Shown: piece by piece, positions 1 through 11,986 of the stretch | Position numbering within the stretch: position 1 is the stretch's first letter | How the letters are laid out: each line of letters begins with the position of its first letter | Assembly (NCBI GenBank): GCA_002099365.1 | Contig: MSED01000001.1 | Coordinates: 682,001-746,000, forward strand | Direction of reading: 5' to 3' | Length of the DNA stretch: 64,000 nucleotides | Origin: Phialophora verrucosa | Taxonomy: Eukaryota; Ascomycota; Eurotiomycetes; Chaetothyriales; Herpotrichiellaceae | Notes under the pieces: model-generated | Seen by the model: only the letters and a program-made list of their open reading frames with translations | Databases searched by the model: none | Told to the model about the DNA's origin: nothing | Translations under genes and position numbers: made by a program

Positions 1-1019
1 CAAGGTCTCTACGAATTGCTCGCGGTCGAGGAATTGGAAGACCCCCTGTAGTGCATGGAAAAATGCCCCGGTTAGATTATGGATAACGTCGTCTGAAGGC
101 AACTCCAAATCAATCATGTCCTCGTCCACTGTTAGAAGATCGGTGTCGTCTGTGAAATAACTGAAATCTTTTAGTAACTCCCGTTGCCGGTAGTCGACGT
201 CCATAGGAGTTATTTCATAGTTTATCTGAGGTGTAGGTAGTCGAATGTGTTCCCAGGCGCGCCGAGCCCACGAAATCTCCGACATCTTGCCAATATACCC
301 AGCTGCGCCGGAACCGGATTTTAGCCCGGCCACCTGTGACAGCTCACCCTGTCGCCCTGGGGATCCCACACTCGGGGTGACCGTGGTTTCCCCATAATCT
401 TTACGTTCGTGATCAAGCGGACCCATATCTCTTTGCCAAAGAGATTCCAAACCAGTCTGCACCGATTTTGGGCTTCGAAAGGAAGGCTTCTTGTCTACCT
501 GTTCCTGGGAGTACTGGACAATGCATATTAATTTGTAAATCCGTCACAGATGGGCTGACATCATTCACCATCAGCAATGCTTGCGCGATGTTCTCACGCA
601 CGGCCGCTTCCAAGGCCGGACTGTTGGCCACAGACTGCAGGGCGCTGGCCAGATGGCGGTTTTGTTCTTCCAGCATTGATATCCGTTGGAGCTTCTCACC
701 CATCTCCCTGGAGCAGACATCAATATCTGGGCCATCGGGGCGGATGTGCAAACCTAGAAGTCCATGATCCGGCCTAAGGAAAGAGATTGTGAACGCACTT
801 TTTGTTTCGTTCTCGTTTCCTGTCCCCACAGATGCAGACCGCGTTATCAGCTGCACATTTAGAGCAGCGTCCTTCACCAGAGCATTTGACGCGCATCAAG
901 CGACAACGATCACAAGCATGCGCGATTCGTTGCCTCACAGTGGCTGGAGAACTCGGCGACATTGAAGTCGCGGACGGCGTCTCCGGCGGCTGTGCCGCAC
1001 GCCTCTTCTGAGCAGACAT
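1..1019 (-). CDS. Zn(II)2Cys6 transcription factor, 5' part (runs off left edge)
   Basis: This is the N-terminal part of a fungal binuclear zinc cluster regulator, a nuclear DNA-binding protein. Residues 36-62 carry C-x2-C-x6-C-x5-C-x2-C-x6-C, followed by a basic DRKRERNKK stretch and then a leucine/glutamate-rich dimerisation segment (around position 700). Downstream of that, the frame reading over positions 1-500 contains TGLESLWQRDMGPLDHERK, MSEISWARRA and DLLTVDEDMIDLE, text typical of the linker ahead of the middle homology region of large activators. At least one intron lies near 730-800. A second frame change near 480-540 has no convincing splice pair, so an odd intron, a sequencing error or a frameshift is possible. 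The 3' end lies outside the window. The target genes cannot be told. Confidence 0.82.
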
Positions 1020-2399
1020 GATCTATATCATCAATCTTTGAGCCTCAATTTAGGGTGATAGTTGCAGGGCATCGCGAGATTTCAGAACCATCATGCGCGG
1101 AATCCGTGGGTTTGGGACGCAGACGATAGAAAGGCCGAACTATTTGGACTGTATGGGTAACAATGCTCAAAACATTCGTCATATTTAGACCTTGGATATC
1201 GACAGGGGTAACTTTTATCGACGCAGAGTAGTAAGACCGTGAATGGCAAGATTGCCGAGGCTCAGTACACGCGATGGAAGCGTGCGCCGCGTGTGACTGG
1301 GAAGGTTACCCGAGGGTGTGTAAAGATGATGTCAAGGCGTCACAGGCCGTATGGGCGTTCGCACGTCATGTTGATAGGCCTCCGTAACTATGAAGTCAGG
1401 CGTCGCCCCGACTCTATACGCGATAGTGCTCAAGCAATGCGAGTGTCCAATGCTCTGAACACCCGGAAAAGTTCGCAGATACAACTGTGGATGAAATGCT
1501 CCGAGTCCTCGATGATACGGACTAATGGCAGCCAGAGTTCTACCCTGACTTGCCAACGACTGCTTCGAGTGTCAGCCACGTTAGCACACTAGTTAAGGTC
1601 TGCACCTTGTCAGATGAATCCTACCAGTGCATAGAATGCCCAGGGTCACCCTCTCGTCGACACTGTCAGGGCTGTGGAGACGCAGCCATAAAAGCTAAGA
1701 GGTCCAGAACTAGGGATGAATTGCTATGATTCTTAGTCTTTTTGGGCGATATCCAGGGGGCTGTGGACCTCTTCCTCACACCCAGTCAATGAGTTGTCGG
1801 ACAAAGAAGAACAAGGTGAAAATCAGAACTTCAGAGTCGCACGTAAGCTGCGATACTAATCGCCAGCAGGCGCAGGTGCCTGTGCCTAACGTTAGGCATC
1901 ACCAGGGGCTGAGGCTTGGTACAGGGAGTTGATTAATGGAAAACGTGATTTCGCGGTAATTTCGCGTCGTACTCTGGCTTCTGACCTCTGAAGCATCCGT
2001 AAGATATTCCATTCGGAGGAATTCAAAGCCGCCTGCCCACCTATCTACACGCACGAATGCAAGAAGGTTACAATCAACAACCATACCCTCAATGGCAGCC
2101 TGAGGCAGCCTGCTTGGCTGCAGACTGGCACATGCTCAAATATTCAATGTACTTCAACCATGCGTCTCGCAAAAAAAAGTATAAGTTCAAGCGAAAGAAG
2201 TCAGCTCTCCTCGTCGTGAAGCCGGCATGAGAACCAAGTGAGACGATTTCTCCGGGTTGAAGACACACAGACACAGACACCGACACAATCAACACTGCAC
2301 CGCGCCGCAATATCCTACCAGACTTCGCCTCGGACCTGCATACCGCGCGCCATCGCACTGACGCTGCTCCAACCGATCCATTCACCAAGCTCCTTCACA
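1020..2399. other. Intergenic, no intact gene
   Basis: This stretch separates the divergent regulator and YCII gene starts. Apart from a possible decayed fragment (1427-1729, listed separately) I see no supportable gene. A short purine/pyrimidine low-complexity run of ACAGACAC type at about 2262-2290 lies in the presumed 5' UTR of the YCII gene. Confidence 0.5.
1427..1729 (+). pseudogene. Possible decayed cysteine-containing coding fragment
   Basis: One frame stays open from 1427 to the TGA at 1727-1729 except for a single internal TAA near 1532. It reads like protein and includes a C-x2-C...H-C-x2-C arrangement (YQCIECPG, RRHCQGCG) followed by a basic stretch. There is no good start codon and no splice pair removes the stop. 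It may be the remains of a small zinc-binding gene, or chance. No function can be given. Confidence 0.2.
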
Positions 2400-2971
2400 A
2401 TGCCTAAATTTGCCGTTCTCGTCCATGCCTCCAAAGAATCCGAGGCCGGCCAGGTGTGTAGAGTGCCCTCCCTCACCGCAAATACAGAACACCTCCATAG
2501 TAATATCGTTGTTTCACTTCCTTCCCGCGTTCCACATCATACTCCCTCCTTCGTACGTACACTCACACCCACACTCGCACGTGCCAGATGCCCACGACCG
2601 AGGAACTCGCCGACATGACCGCATTCAACAAACCGGCCGTCGACGCGGGCATCATCCTCTCCGCCGACGGCTTCCTGCCCTCTTCCACGGGCGCGCTCGT
2701 CACTTTCAACAATGACGGAGGTAGTTCCGAACCGACCGTCACGCGCGGGCCGTTTGCGCTCGAGAACCTCGTCTCCGGGTATTGGATTGTCCAGCTCGGG
2801 TCCGTCGACGAGGCGGTCGAATGGGCCAAGAAGATCCCCTTCAAGAAGGGTGGCAGTGTGCAGATTCGCAAGGTCGCGGGGCCGGAGGACTTTGGAGACG
2901 CCCTCACTCCGGAGATCAAGCAGCAGGAGGAGGAGATGAGGAAGATTGTGGAGGGCCGGGAGAAGAAGTAG
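2400..2971 (+). CDS. YCII-related domain protein
   Basis: Two exons (2400-2453 and 2588-2971) joined across a 134-bp GTGTGT...CCAG intron give 145 aa. The protein opens MPKFAVLVHA, then shows the ADMTAFNKPAVDAGIILSAD segment, a GPFALENLVSGYWI core and SVDEAVEWAKKIPF, the pattern of the YCII/DGPF family (small alpha/beta barrel dimers; most members have no proven reaction). A charged, probably helical tail ends in REKK. There is no signal peptide or membrane segment, so it is likely cytosolic. The ATG at 2588 could start a shorter product, but the first exon supplies the first beta strand of the fold, which supports the longer form. Both neighbours are on the opposite strand. Confidence 0.85.
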
Positions 2972-3991
2972 GCACTGTAGGAGCGTGGGCAAGGGGGGAG
3001 CTTATGCTGTACCGGTACCAGTGGATGCCGTGCATTTCTCCACGACTGTAAACATCGTCTCTTGCCGAGGTGGATCTCCTCTGGGACGAAGGTATGCCGG
3101 CTGACTGACGGTGAATAGTCTAATGCTCGCCCCTGGCAATTGACTGGTGAGGATCAGATAGGCAAATTATGGTCAACACAGTGTGTGATTAGTTCAAGTC
3201 AACATGCCGTAGATGTTGAACGCCAGCCTCCCTCGAAGTTGTGAATTCTCGCCAAGTTCACGGCTGACCACGTTCTAGTATTTTTTGATTGTAGGATATG
3301 GAACCTGCCACCGTCGCAATAGCACTGCCTACGTTCGCCGTGATAGAATCCCAACGCGATCAAAAAGATGGATCCCTGGAAGAGATGTAGAAAGGTCAGG
3401 GTTCTGCGGCAAGCTCACTGGTCCTGGTCCGTTATGTATGATATGCTCGAGAAGCGGATTGAGAAAACACAACACAGCCAACGGCCGCCCCCAGTCCAGA
3501 CTCTCCAGGCCAGTCCCAACGCGGAGAGGGCCGTGGGAAATCTCTCGTTGACCAGCTAGCTAGTCGCAGGTGCCAATGGCGGCATGGACACAACTGGATG
3601 CTTCGCCCAACGGCGACATGGTGGGGTTGAAAGCGTTCTCACTTGCCCAGCCATCAACTACAAGGGGAGGGCAGCAGAACGTCCTTTGAAGCACGCACGA
3701 CATATCAGCCATGTCCCTAATGGGCAATCATGCTTAGTTGACAAGCCTCTCCTTACAAATACATAGGGGTCTAAGCCCAGGATGTGTGAAATGGTGTCGA
3801 TGGCCCATTGCCCATCCCTCAGAAGACACTCGGAATATGCCCTCTTGACCGTCCTCCGGTCAATGCGCAATATCCAAGGCGCTTCGTTTCCAATGCACCC
3901 CCCGGGCAACCTAGCCTTCCTTAGAAAACACAACCCAGTAAGACATCCAGCTCAAGGTCGAGTTTCGGTTGTTTCCCCTTCCATCGCCGCA
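2972..3991. other. Intergenic between convergent YCII and GTPase genes
   Basis: About 1 kb that should hold the 3' UTRs of two convergent genes. The open frames here are short, overlap one another and resemble no family. I see no RNA gene. Confidence 0.5.
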
Positions 3992-6900
3992 TCATTGGAC
4001 CTGGTATTCACACGCGCGGGTTTGCTGAGTGTCCACCAATTCCGTGCCTGTGGACGGCTGAGTACCAGTGACCAGATCTCCTTGAGGCATCGCGGGAGCC
4101 TCCGCCATAAGAGCAAAGCTCTCTTGCTCCTCGGGCTCTTCCTTCACGGGATCGGGCGATCCATGCTTGACGTCGACCTCGGGAGCAGCTTGTGCCTGGG
4201 AGTCAGACTCGAGCACAACCTTGGGCTCATGGTTTGATTCAGGTTCTAGACCGACAGATCGCTTGAACAACGTTTCAGCGCTGTCGATAAGTCCAATGAC
4301 CGCCGCCCGCATCATGCGCTCCTCACGGGGGAGCGTCCGGTTGGTCTTGCCCTGAACTTGTCCAACTACCACGCCGGTGTAGTCTCTCTCAATGGTCATG
4401 ACCACAGCGTCCACCTTGCTGAGGAGGGATGACTTAACTTCTTTGAGCATCTGGTTGAGAAGTTCACGGACGTGCTCCACGGCGTCATCGAACATGGTCG
4501 TCTTCTCCCGCTCAACATGGCTGTCCATGAAGCCTTTCATCCTGGCAAACTGTCCAGGTCCGCTCTCCACGGTGCATGTATAATAAACGGGCAGCATGTG
4601 CTCACGAACCCGAGGCTCGAATTCGCGATTGATGTTCCGCTGTCCCCCTGATATGAAGTTGCGTGCTTCAATGATTGCATCTTTCAGCGTCTCTTTATAC
4701 ACTGCGATCTGGTGCTTCAGCATCTGAAAGGTAGCAACTGGAGCTCCGTTACGGATGGCCCGGCGCTCAACTTCGTCGTGAAATGTTGTCAAGATCTGGC
4801 CGGCTTTCGCCGGTAGAGAGTTGAGAATGCCAGGCATTCTACGAGCAAAGACTGACTCCCAAGGCCCGGCGAGATGGCGAATGAGGGGTTCGACCAGCTG
4901 CTCATTAAAATTGTTAGAGCCCCGACCGTTGTGGAACACTCCGTCACGCCGGACCACAGCCTTGTAGGTCGCCCAAAAGAGGCCACCCTCCGCCATATTT
5001 TCACGGTTGACGGGGGATCTGGGATATTGTTAGCATCCATGCTCCAAACGGAGTCAAACTGTAGACTGGCGAGGCTGGGTGGTCTGTTACAGCATCTGGG
5101 ATGGACTCACCCCCACTTGCGAACAGTTTGATTCGCTTCGGAGTTGGCGGCTCTAGTGGCGGTTGGATAGACGTCAAACACCTTTTCTTGTAGCTCTTCG
5201 GCAATTTCGTTGATGATGGCTGTGACAACTTTTTCGAGGGCCTGCCGGAACGTTAGAACAGGAGTGGAGTACAGCAGGCAAATGAGAATAGTCGACGACA
5301 GGATGGGGCTACTCACAGCATCGAGTTTGGTAAGCCTCTCCCTGAGAATCTGAGCTTCCCGCTTGACCTGGCCTTCCGTAAGGTTCCTGCCCGTACCATC
5401 GTTGGATGCCCAAAGACGGAGCGAGTTCAAGAGCTGAAACATGCTGGTTAGAAATCTGCGGCATCTCGCCACGCGACCCGCGGTCGTCAATTGAATGCAG
5501 TGAGCTTGAAGTGCTGGCATTTCAGTCTCGTCCACATGGGTGAAACCTGGTGGAGACTTGTCTTTCTGGAGGCGGCCTCTCAACTTCTGGTAGGCCCGAG
5601 AAGATACACAGAAGACGGGCAGATTGCGGGCGACCTCGTCGTAATTGCGACGGTCAATCTACATTGATTAGCAGCGGATCACCACCATTCAGACAACGAC
5701 ACTTGAGAGCTTGAGCACCAATGACGATGGGGTCAGAACTTACTTCCGGGTCAAAATTGATAGCATCTTCCTCCTCTGCGATCTCCTGATCAAGCTCACG
5801 GATTCCCGCAGCGTAGTCCTGTCGAATCGCGGCCCGCGAGTACTCATTGCGGCCGGAGATACACTTGGCAGAAAGCATGCCATCGATGTGCTCTGATTCG
5901 TTCTCGAGGTCTTTGATCTGGTCCACCAGCTTCTGGATTTGCTGATCGACCTGGATCCTCTGGCGGCGGCCTTCCTTTCGGGTACCACGAAGGTCCGCAA
6001 TTTTCATTGCAATTTCATCTTCTGAAAGGGGAACGCCGGGATCTTCGCCTGTGCTGGAAGAATTGGTGTCGGATCCTGCGTTGCTGTCTGAATCGTCTCC
6101 GTCGTCGATGAAGTCATCGTCTGAGTCCGCTTCCTTGTAGTTTGGTCTCTTCTTCTTCCTCGTCGGGCCACAGTCATCCTCGCGCTTACGCTTCTGTGAC
6201 TTCGGTGTTGGCGTGAAAACAGCTTTGCCCTCGTTGAAGTCCTGCTGCAAGGCCTCCCAAATTTCGAGCTCTTCCTCGGCCGCTTCCATGGCAGCGTTAA
6301 TGTCCGACTTTGTGTTTTTGAGGTCATCGATCTGTCTCTTCAGATCCTTTTTCCTCTTCCGGAACTCTTCGGACTTCTCCCACATTGGTGTAAGCTCTTC
6401 GTCGAGCCCTAGTGAGTCCTGCGCCTCGGTGATTGAAATGTCGTCAGTCTTGCTGCAAATAAAGGTGACCGAGTCGAAGCCGCCGTCCATCTTCAGTTGG
6501 CGCTTGAAGGTGTCACCAAGGAGGGATTTTGCAGACTTGTCATCAACTGCTCTTGTGATGGGTGCCACGATCCATAGCCCGGTACATTGTTTCATGTACC
6601 CTTGTGCGACAGCTGCACGAGCCTGGTTGCTGTCGTGGACACCAGGAAGATCGACGATGACCGCACCAGTAGCTAGGGCAGGCGCTTTGACATACAGTCT
6701 CACCACACGAATTAATGGCCAAAATTCCATCTCACGAGGCTTGCTGTCCTTCTTGCTCGCTTTCTCCTTCAATCCGTTCGTCTTTTCTTTGCTGTCAACG
6801 TAGCGTTGCAGCTTCTTGTAGAACATCATCGGCTCGTCCGATTCGATGTCACGCGTAGTACCTAGACACGCAACATTGTCATGCTGCATTAACTTGTCGA

Positions 6901-8700
6901 TTGTGATGTTTTCCATTTCGTCTTTGGTCATCCTCGGGTAGACTGCCTTGATCTGGGCATAGGCAATACCACTTTCCGAGTCTTCATTAGTGCAGTCATG
7001 GGAAACGTGGCCCGAGTTATCGAGAAGATCTTGGAACAGAATCTTCAGCATCTTCTGCCAATCGTCCCGGGAAATAAATTCAACTTCGGCTCTGTAAGGT
7101 GCCCCTGCTTCATGATTGTAGCTGATCTCAGTGACAACGGCGGTACAGGCTCGCATACAATTCGTGGGCACCAGACGCTCTTCATCGAGCATGGCGTTGA
7201 TAACTGAGCTCTTCCCAGCACCGGTGGCGCCAACCACGCCGATCACTGTCTTTGACCGAGTGGCCTGCTTCTGCACATTCTCGATGGTTTGGAGCCATTG
7301 AGTGGCTTCTTGACTCGGCTGTTCTTGCAGGGTCGCTTGGATGCTGCTGAGCAACGCCACCCCTTCGTTGACACTCTTTTCGAGTTGCTCTGGGATGCGC
7401 CCATCAAAAAGTTCGGCCATGCTCAGCCGCATTGGAGCAGAGTTAGTGGAACCGGGCAGATCTTCGAGGTCGACGTGAAAATCTACTTCCATGGCTGGGC
7501 CATCGAATTGAGGGATTCCGTCTTCGTCATCTCTTGGGCTTGAGGAAGGCATCTGCTCTGACTTGATGCCTGTGGCAGGAGCGGTTAATTGACTTTGTTG
7601 CGCTTGACCGGATGGCTGCTGAGGTTGAGCAATGGCACCTCTCTTTAGTGCGGCGGAAGTGTGGCTCGACACCTGCTGGACCCACACCATTCTTGCGTTC
7701 CCATCCATCTTCGTCCATGCAGCCAGAGAATCTTCAATGTCTCTCTTGTGAACTTCCCACTCGTTGTCAACATCCTCAAAGAGTGCCGGCCCCGCGTAGT
7801 TGAAGCCGTTGAAATAAAAACACCAGAACGCCCAATGCGCGGCATATCGACTCGCAGGCGGAACGAAGTGCAATGTGGCTGCGATTTTACCAGCTCTCTC
7901 AATGAAGCAAGACTTCTGGCCCTCATCCAATTTCAGCCAGTCCTCCTTGATTGCTTCATCAGTGGTGGAAAGGGCGCTCATATGCTGCAGTGAAGACGAG
8001 CCGAAATTGGAAGCTGATCTGGCGATCTCCAGGCGCTCGAACAGAAAGTCTTCCCACCCATCTTGTTCGGAGAGACCAGGATTGTACAGCGTGGAACCAA
8101 GTTGTGACGAGACACCAAGGCCCCGAGGAGGAAAGGCAGGCCTGGCAGATTTGCGCTTTACCCCTGCCTGCGAATACTGACAAGTGCGCGGCTGGAAGTC
8201 TCTGGCGTGGTCTGCATTGTTGAACTTGCTCGGCGTCTGTGCTTTGACTAATGTGCGATTAACACCATTTGTAATGTCACTCAACGGCGAGCGTACAGCA
8301 GCCAAGTAGTTCCGCTTGTCAAGGTCCGTCACTGGAACAGCCTCGAGAGCGACGAAGTCATGCGGATAACGGTTTGCCAGAGCAGAAACCTTGGTACCTT
8401 CCTCAACGACTTGGAAGTTGTGCCTCAAGACAAAACCTCCAGCTTCTGGACACTCTATTCTGTAAGCGTTACCTAGAGATGAGACGTCTTTCTCTCCCCG
8501 ACATTTGATCCATAGGGCGTCGGGTTGATCAAAGGGTCCATCGGGAGACTTGTCGTAGTGTAAAATGGCTACGAATACCACGCCAGGCTTCAGCTCATCA
8601 GGTGGTCGAAGCGCCCGCAACCGCTCGAAAAACTCACTAGAATTGTTAGTGTCGAATAAGAGCACTGGATGGGATGATTTTCTTACGTCGGGGTCACCAT
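3992..8700 (-). CDS. Large SLIP-GC-like (dynamin-type) nuclear GTPase
   Basis: Five exons (8687-8700, 5744-8636, 5317-5658, 5111-5241, 3992-5018) encode 1468 aa. The GTPase core has a P-loop GATGAGKSS (K at about 480), a switch/G2 region around CMRACTAVVTE, a G3 motif DLPG at about 667 and a G4-like SKTD near 735, as in the SLIP-GC/dynamin-like group. Around residues 880-960 lie basic clusters (KRKRED, RKKKRPN) and a run of acidic residues, consistent with nuclear location. Coiled-coil segments follow, and the C-terminal third is largely helical and unrecognised. The first exon is only 14 nt and sets the start as MVTPTEFFERL; the in-frame ATG within the intron is not used. Introns are 50, 85, 75 and 92 bp with clean GT-AG ends. 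Vertebrate SLIP-GC affects genome stability; the fungal role is unknown. Confidence 0.88.
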
Positions 8701-9405
8701 GCCGGTACAGATCCGTCCAACGCAGGAGTTCAACGCGGCACCTGCGACCCGTAGTGGCGGTACAGGTGAGTTTGTCAGCCGGTACGAGTACGAGTAGTGT
8801 ATTGGCCAGCTCAGAGATGGGAATGCGCTTTTGGTGAGAGACAGGAAGTCGATTGGGAGGAGACGCGTCTTTGTTTGCGATACGTCATGGCGCGTCGCAT
8901 GGCGCGGTTTCTGTCAAACTACGCAAACACGCCAAGCATATGCCAAGACCATGACCTTAACCTGGACGCACATTGGAGCTGGCCTTATTAGGTAACCAGA
9001 AGGTTGTTCCAGCGAGCAATTCCGCGAGATGCATCCTTTCAAAGGACATGCTGCCGACACGCCGGCGGTCCGCCATCTCTTCTCGGTGTTCCGCGGTCTC
9101 TGGACGGTTGATCTTCGGCGGTATGAGATCATTCTCACTTTGACCTGATTTTCACGGTCTCTCGTCTCTCGAATGCCACTCTCACCGCGACTTCTTGGGT
9201 GCTGAGCATCGCGTGAGAACGTCAAACGGATACGTTGCCTCATTAGCATTGCAACCTAGTATTTCTCCCTCCTGTATGTGAGCTTGGCCGCTGTTCCAGC
9301 ATCCATTCAGGGAGTTCACAGTTTGCATAAATGAGGATCTAGGTCACCATATTCATTTTCTCCTTTCGCTCTTGATTTTGACGTTTGCATTTGAGGAGTT
9401 TCGAC
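8701..9405. promoter_or_regulatory. Shared upstream region, GTPase and MFS genes
   Basis: The 705 bp between two divergent start codons should contain both promoters. The open frames here are short and resemble nothing. I could not assign specific factor sites. Confidence 0.45.
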
Positions 9406-10990
9406 ATGCGGATCAACGATTCTTCGTCGGGTGGCGGCTCTACGGTCGTTCTTGAGATGCGATCAAATCCTCAGCAGCCGAATAACCCAGAGAAGGATGT
9501 GGCCTTGTATGACGATGTCTCAGCAGGCGCCTTGCCCTCTCCTACGACTGCTACTCCTCAATTGCAGAAATGGAACTCACCTCGCATCAATATGTGGCGG
9601 TGTCTCGCGACCTTCTACTCCTTCATTATTCTCGGTGCTAATGATGGCGCATATGGAGCCTTGATCCCGTACCTCGAGACATACTACCATGTCAATTACA
9701 CGGTCATCAGTCTTGTTTTTCTCTCGCCGATTGTTGGTTACAGCATGTCTGCATTGTTGAACAATCATATACATACCATCTACGGGCAAAGGGGAGTTGC
9801 GATCATAATGAGTGTGTCGCATGTCTGCGCTTACAGTCAGTATGTCAACTTCGAAAAGTGGCCTCAGCTAACCTCCGCTCTTAGCTGCGATCTGTGTTCA
9901 TCCTCCATATCCTGTGCTTGTGATCGTGTTCATCCTCGCCGGGTTCGGTAACGGCTTGGGCGATAGCGGGTGGTACGCTCACAATTTCTGTTTCCTCTTC
10001 TGCAAGACAAGGGCTGAACGTCGTGACAGGAATGCCTGGATTGGTGATATGACCAACGCAAATGAAGTCCTTGGTTTCCTGCATGGCTTCTATGGACTCG
10101 GTGCGGCGCTCTCGCCGCTGATTGCAACCACTCTAGTGACAAAAGCGAGCTGGCACTGGTACGAATTTTATTACCTGATGGTTGGGGCAGCAATTCTTGA
10201 GGTCGTACTTCTCGTCGGCACTTTCTGGAAAGCGGACGCCCGAGCGTTCAACGCCGAACACCCCCGAGCGGCCGACATCGACTCTTCGGGCTCGAGCACT
10301 CCGACCGGTCTCGGATCGAATAGCCACGGTGAACCAGCGACACAGAAACAAGGCATCCTTGGCAAATTGTCTCCATTCAGAAAGAGAGCAAAGGGCAAGA
10401 GCAAGACCGCCGAAGCGGTCAAGAACAAAGTGACGATTCTTGCCTCAATCTTCTTACTTATTTATGTTGGGATTGAGGTTAGCATCGGCGGCTGGATTGT
10501 GACTTTTATGCTCCGCGTCAGAAAGGGAACCCCTTTCGCTTCCGGTCTCACATCCATGGGATTCTGGCTCGGGATCACCGTTGGTCGACTGGTCCTCGGC
10601 TTCGTCACAGCTCGACTCTTCAAGAGCGAGAAACACGCCGTGGCTACCTATCTTGTCTGCAGCGTAGCGTTGCAGTTGCTGTTCTGGCTCATACCGAACT
10701 TTGTGGTCAGTGCAGTGATGGTTGGGTTGTTGGGATTCTTCCTGGCACCACTGTTTCCCGCCGCGGTTGTGGCACTTACAAAGCTGCTTCCGAAGCGGCT
10801 GCACGTTGCCGCTGTGGGGTTTGCAGCCGCGTTCGGCGCAAGTGGTGCCTGCGTACTACCGTTCGCAGTCGGCGCAATCGCCAATGCGGCGGGAGTCAAG
10901 GTGTTACAGCCCATCATACTGGCAGCACTAGTGTTATGTTTGGGTGTGTGGCTGTTGATCCCGACGCTGCCAAAACAGAGAATGGCATGA
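9406..10990 (+). CDS. MFS transporter, Bsc6-like
   Basis: Three exons (9406-9835, 9885-9972, 10030-10990) give 492 aa. The N-terminal 60 residues are hydrophilic; about 12 membrane segments follow, with a long charged central loop (about 250-305) rich in Ser/Lys. The stretch GLGDSGWNAWIGDM followed by GFLHGFYGLGAALSP matches the fungal group related to yeast Bsc6 and is only restored if the 57-bp segment 9973-10029 (GTACGC...GACAG) is spliced out. Because that intron is a multiple of three and stop-free, its retention would insert 19 residues. The first intron has a GTCAGT donor and a GCTAAC branch point. It is a plasma- or vacuolar-membrane carrier; the substrate is unknown. The start is the first ATG in frame after a leader of about 40 bp. 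Confidence 0.88.
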
Positions 10991-11986
10991 TAAGTCCAGC
11001 GCAATGTGTGACGACCCTGCAAGTGGTGATGGATCAAGCTGTTGAACTCTGCCCATCGCCTTGATCAAAAAGTATTGTCGATTTTGGTGGAAGCAAGGTT
11101 GACTAGAGCGCGACACGCTTCAGACTGATGCTGGTCTCCTGCAAGTGCCCGACACCGACCAGACTGCTCGAGGCGATCTTGCTAGATCCCTACGAAGCAA
11201 GAATGGCAACATCAGGACTAAACAACGAGATCGAAGGATATTCAAGCATATATACTACTCCTACCCATGGATCCCTATTTATAGTCGCGGGAGGCGGGTC
11301 TCGTCAAGGTTAGCTGCAGATCTCCCAAGCAGGGATCTTATGCAAGTCATCGAACATCAGTAACGGTCATCCGGCATAAATAAAATACGAGGTGAGGCCT
11401 GTGCTAACGTGGGTTTCAAAGCAAGGAAACACTTGTGGAAGCAAGCATCAGAAATTCTGGACGGGGCATGGATGAGGTGATCAAACTTTAGCTGGAAAAG
11501 GGGGCTTGAGGGGGGCAAATGAAACAAGTGGAGGCGAAGACCCATGCGAAGGGCAATGGTGGGCTAAACCCCAACGGGGCGGAATGGAGCAAGGGATCCT
11601 TCGATCGGGGCCTCGCTTGGTTGAAACCTGACGATTCTGGGTGCAATTCTCTTACCCCCCTTGTTCAGCACGCTCAGCTCCTTTTTCCGACGACATCCAT
11701 CCCTTCATGCCATCTTCTGCCATCATTTTGGCTTTGGCGACCGGCCAGCAACGACCATGATTACGACCGTGCACCCATCTATACCTCCCAGCTAGACTAG
11801 ATCTGCCGTTTGTTGGATTATTTGCGCGCGACGAATACCTCGGACCCCTGTCGCGTCTGGAACGCGAATTTCGCCACTGGACAGGCTGTCTTTATTTTGT
11901 GGATGGTGGCTTAACAACCTCTTCGACTTGACCTCTTCTCTCCAGGATCGACGGCATCCTCTAATCAATCACTCTGACCCTCGCCG
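10991..11986. other. Intergenic, upstream of mannosyltransferase gene
   Basis: About 1 kb between two genes in the same direction, holding the MFS 3' UTR and the promoter and pyrimidine-rich leader of the mannosyltransferase. No coding sequence is supported. Confidence 0.45.

Noticed and set aside
3782..4237. 151-codon plus-strand open frame
   Set aside because: Mostly antisense to the last exon of the SLIP-GC-like GTPase and without family resemblance.
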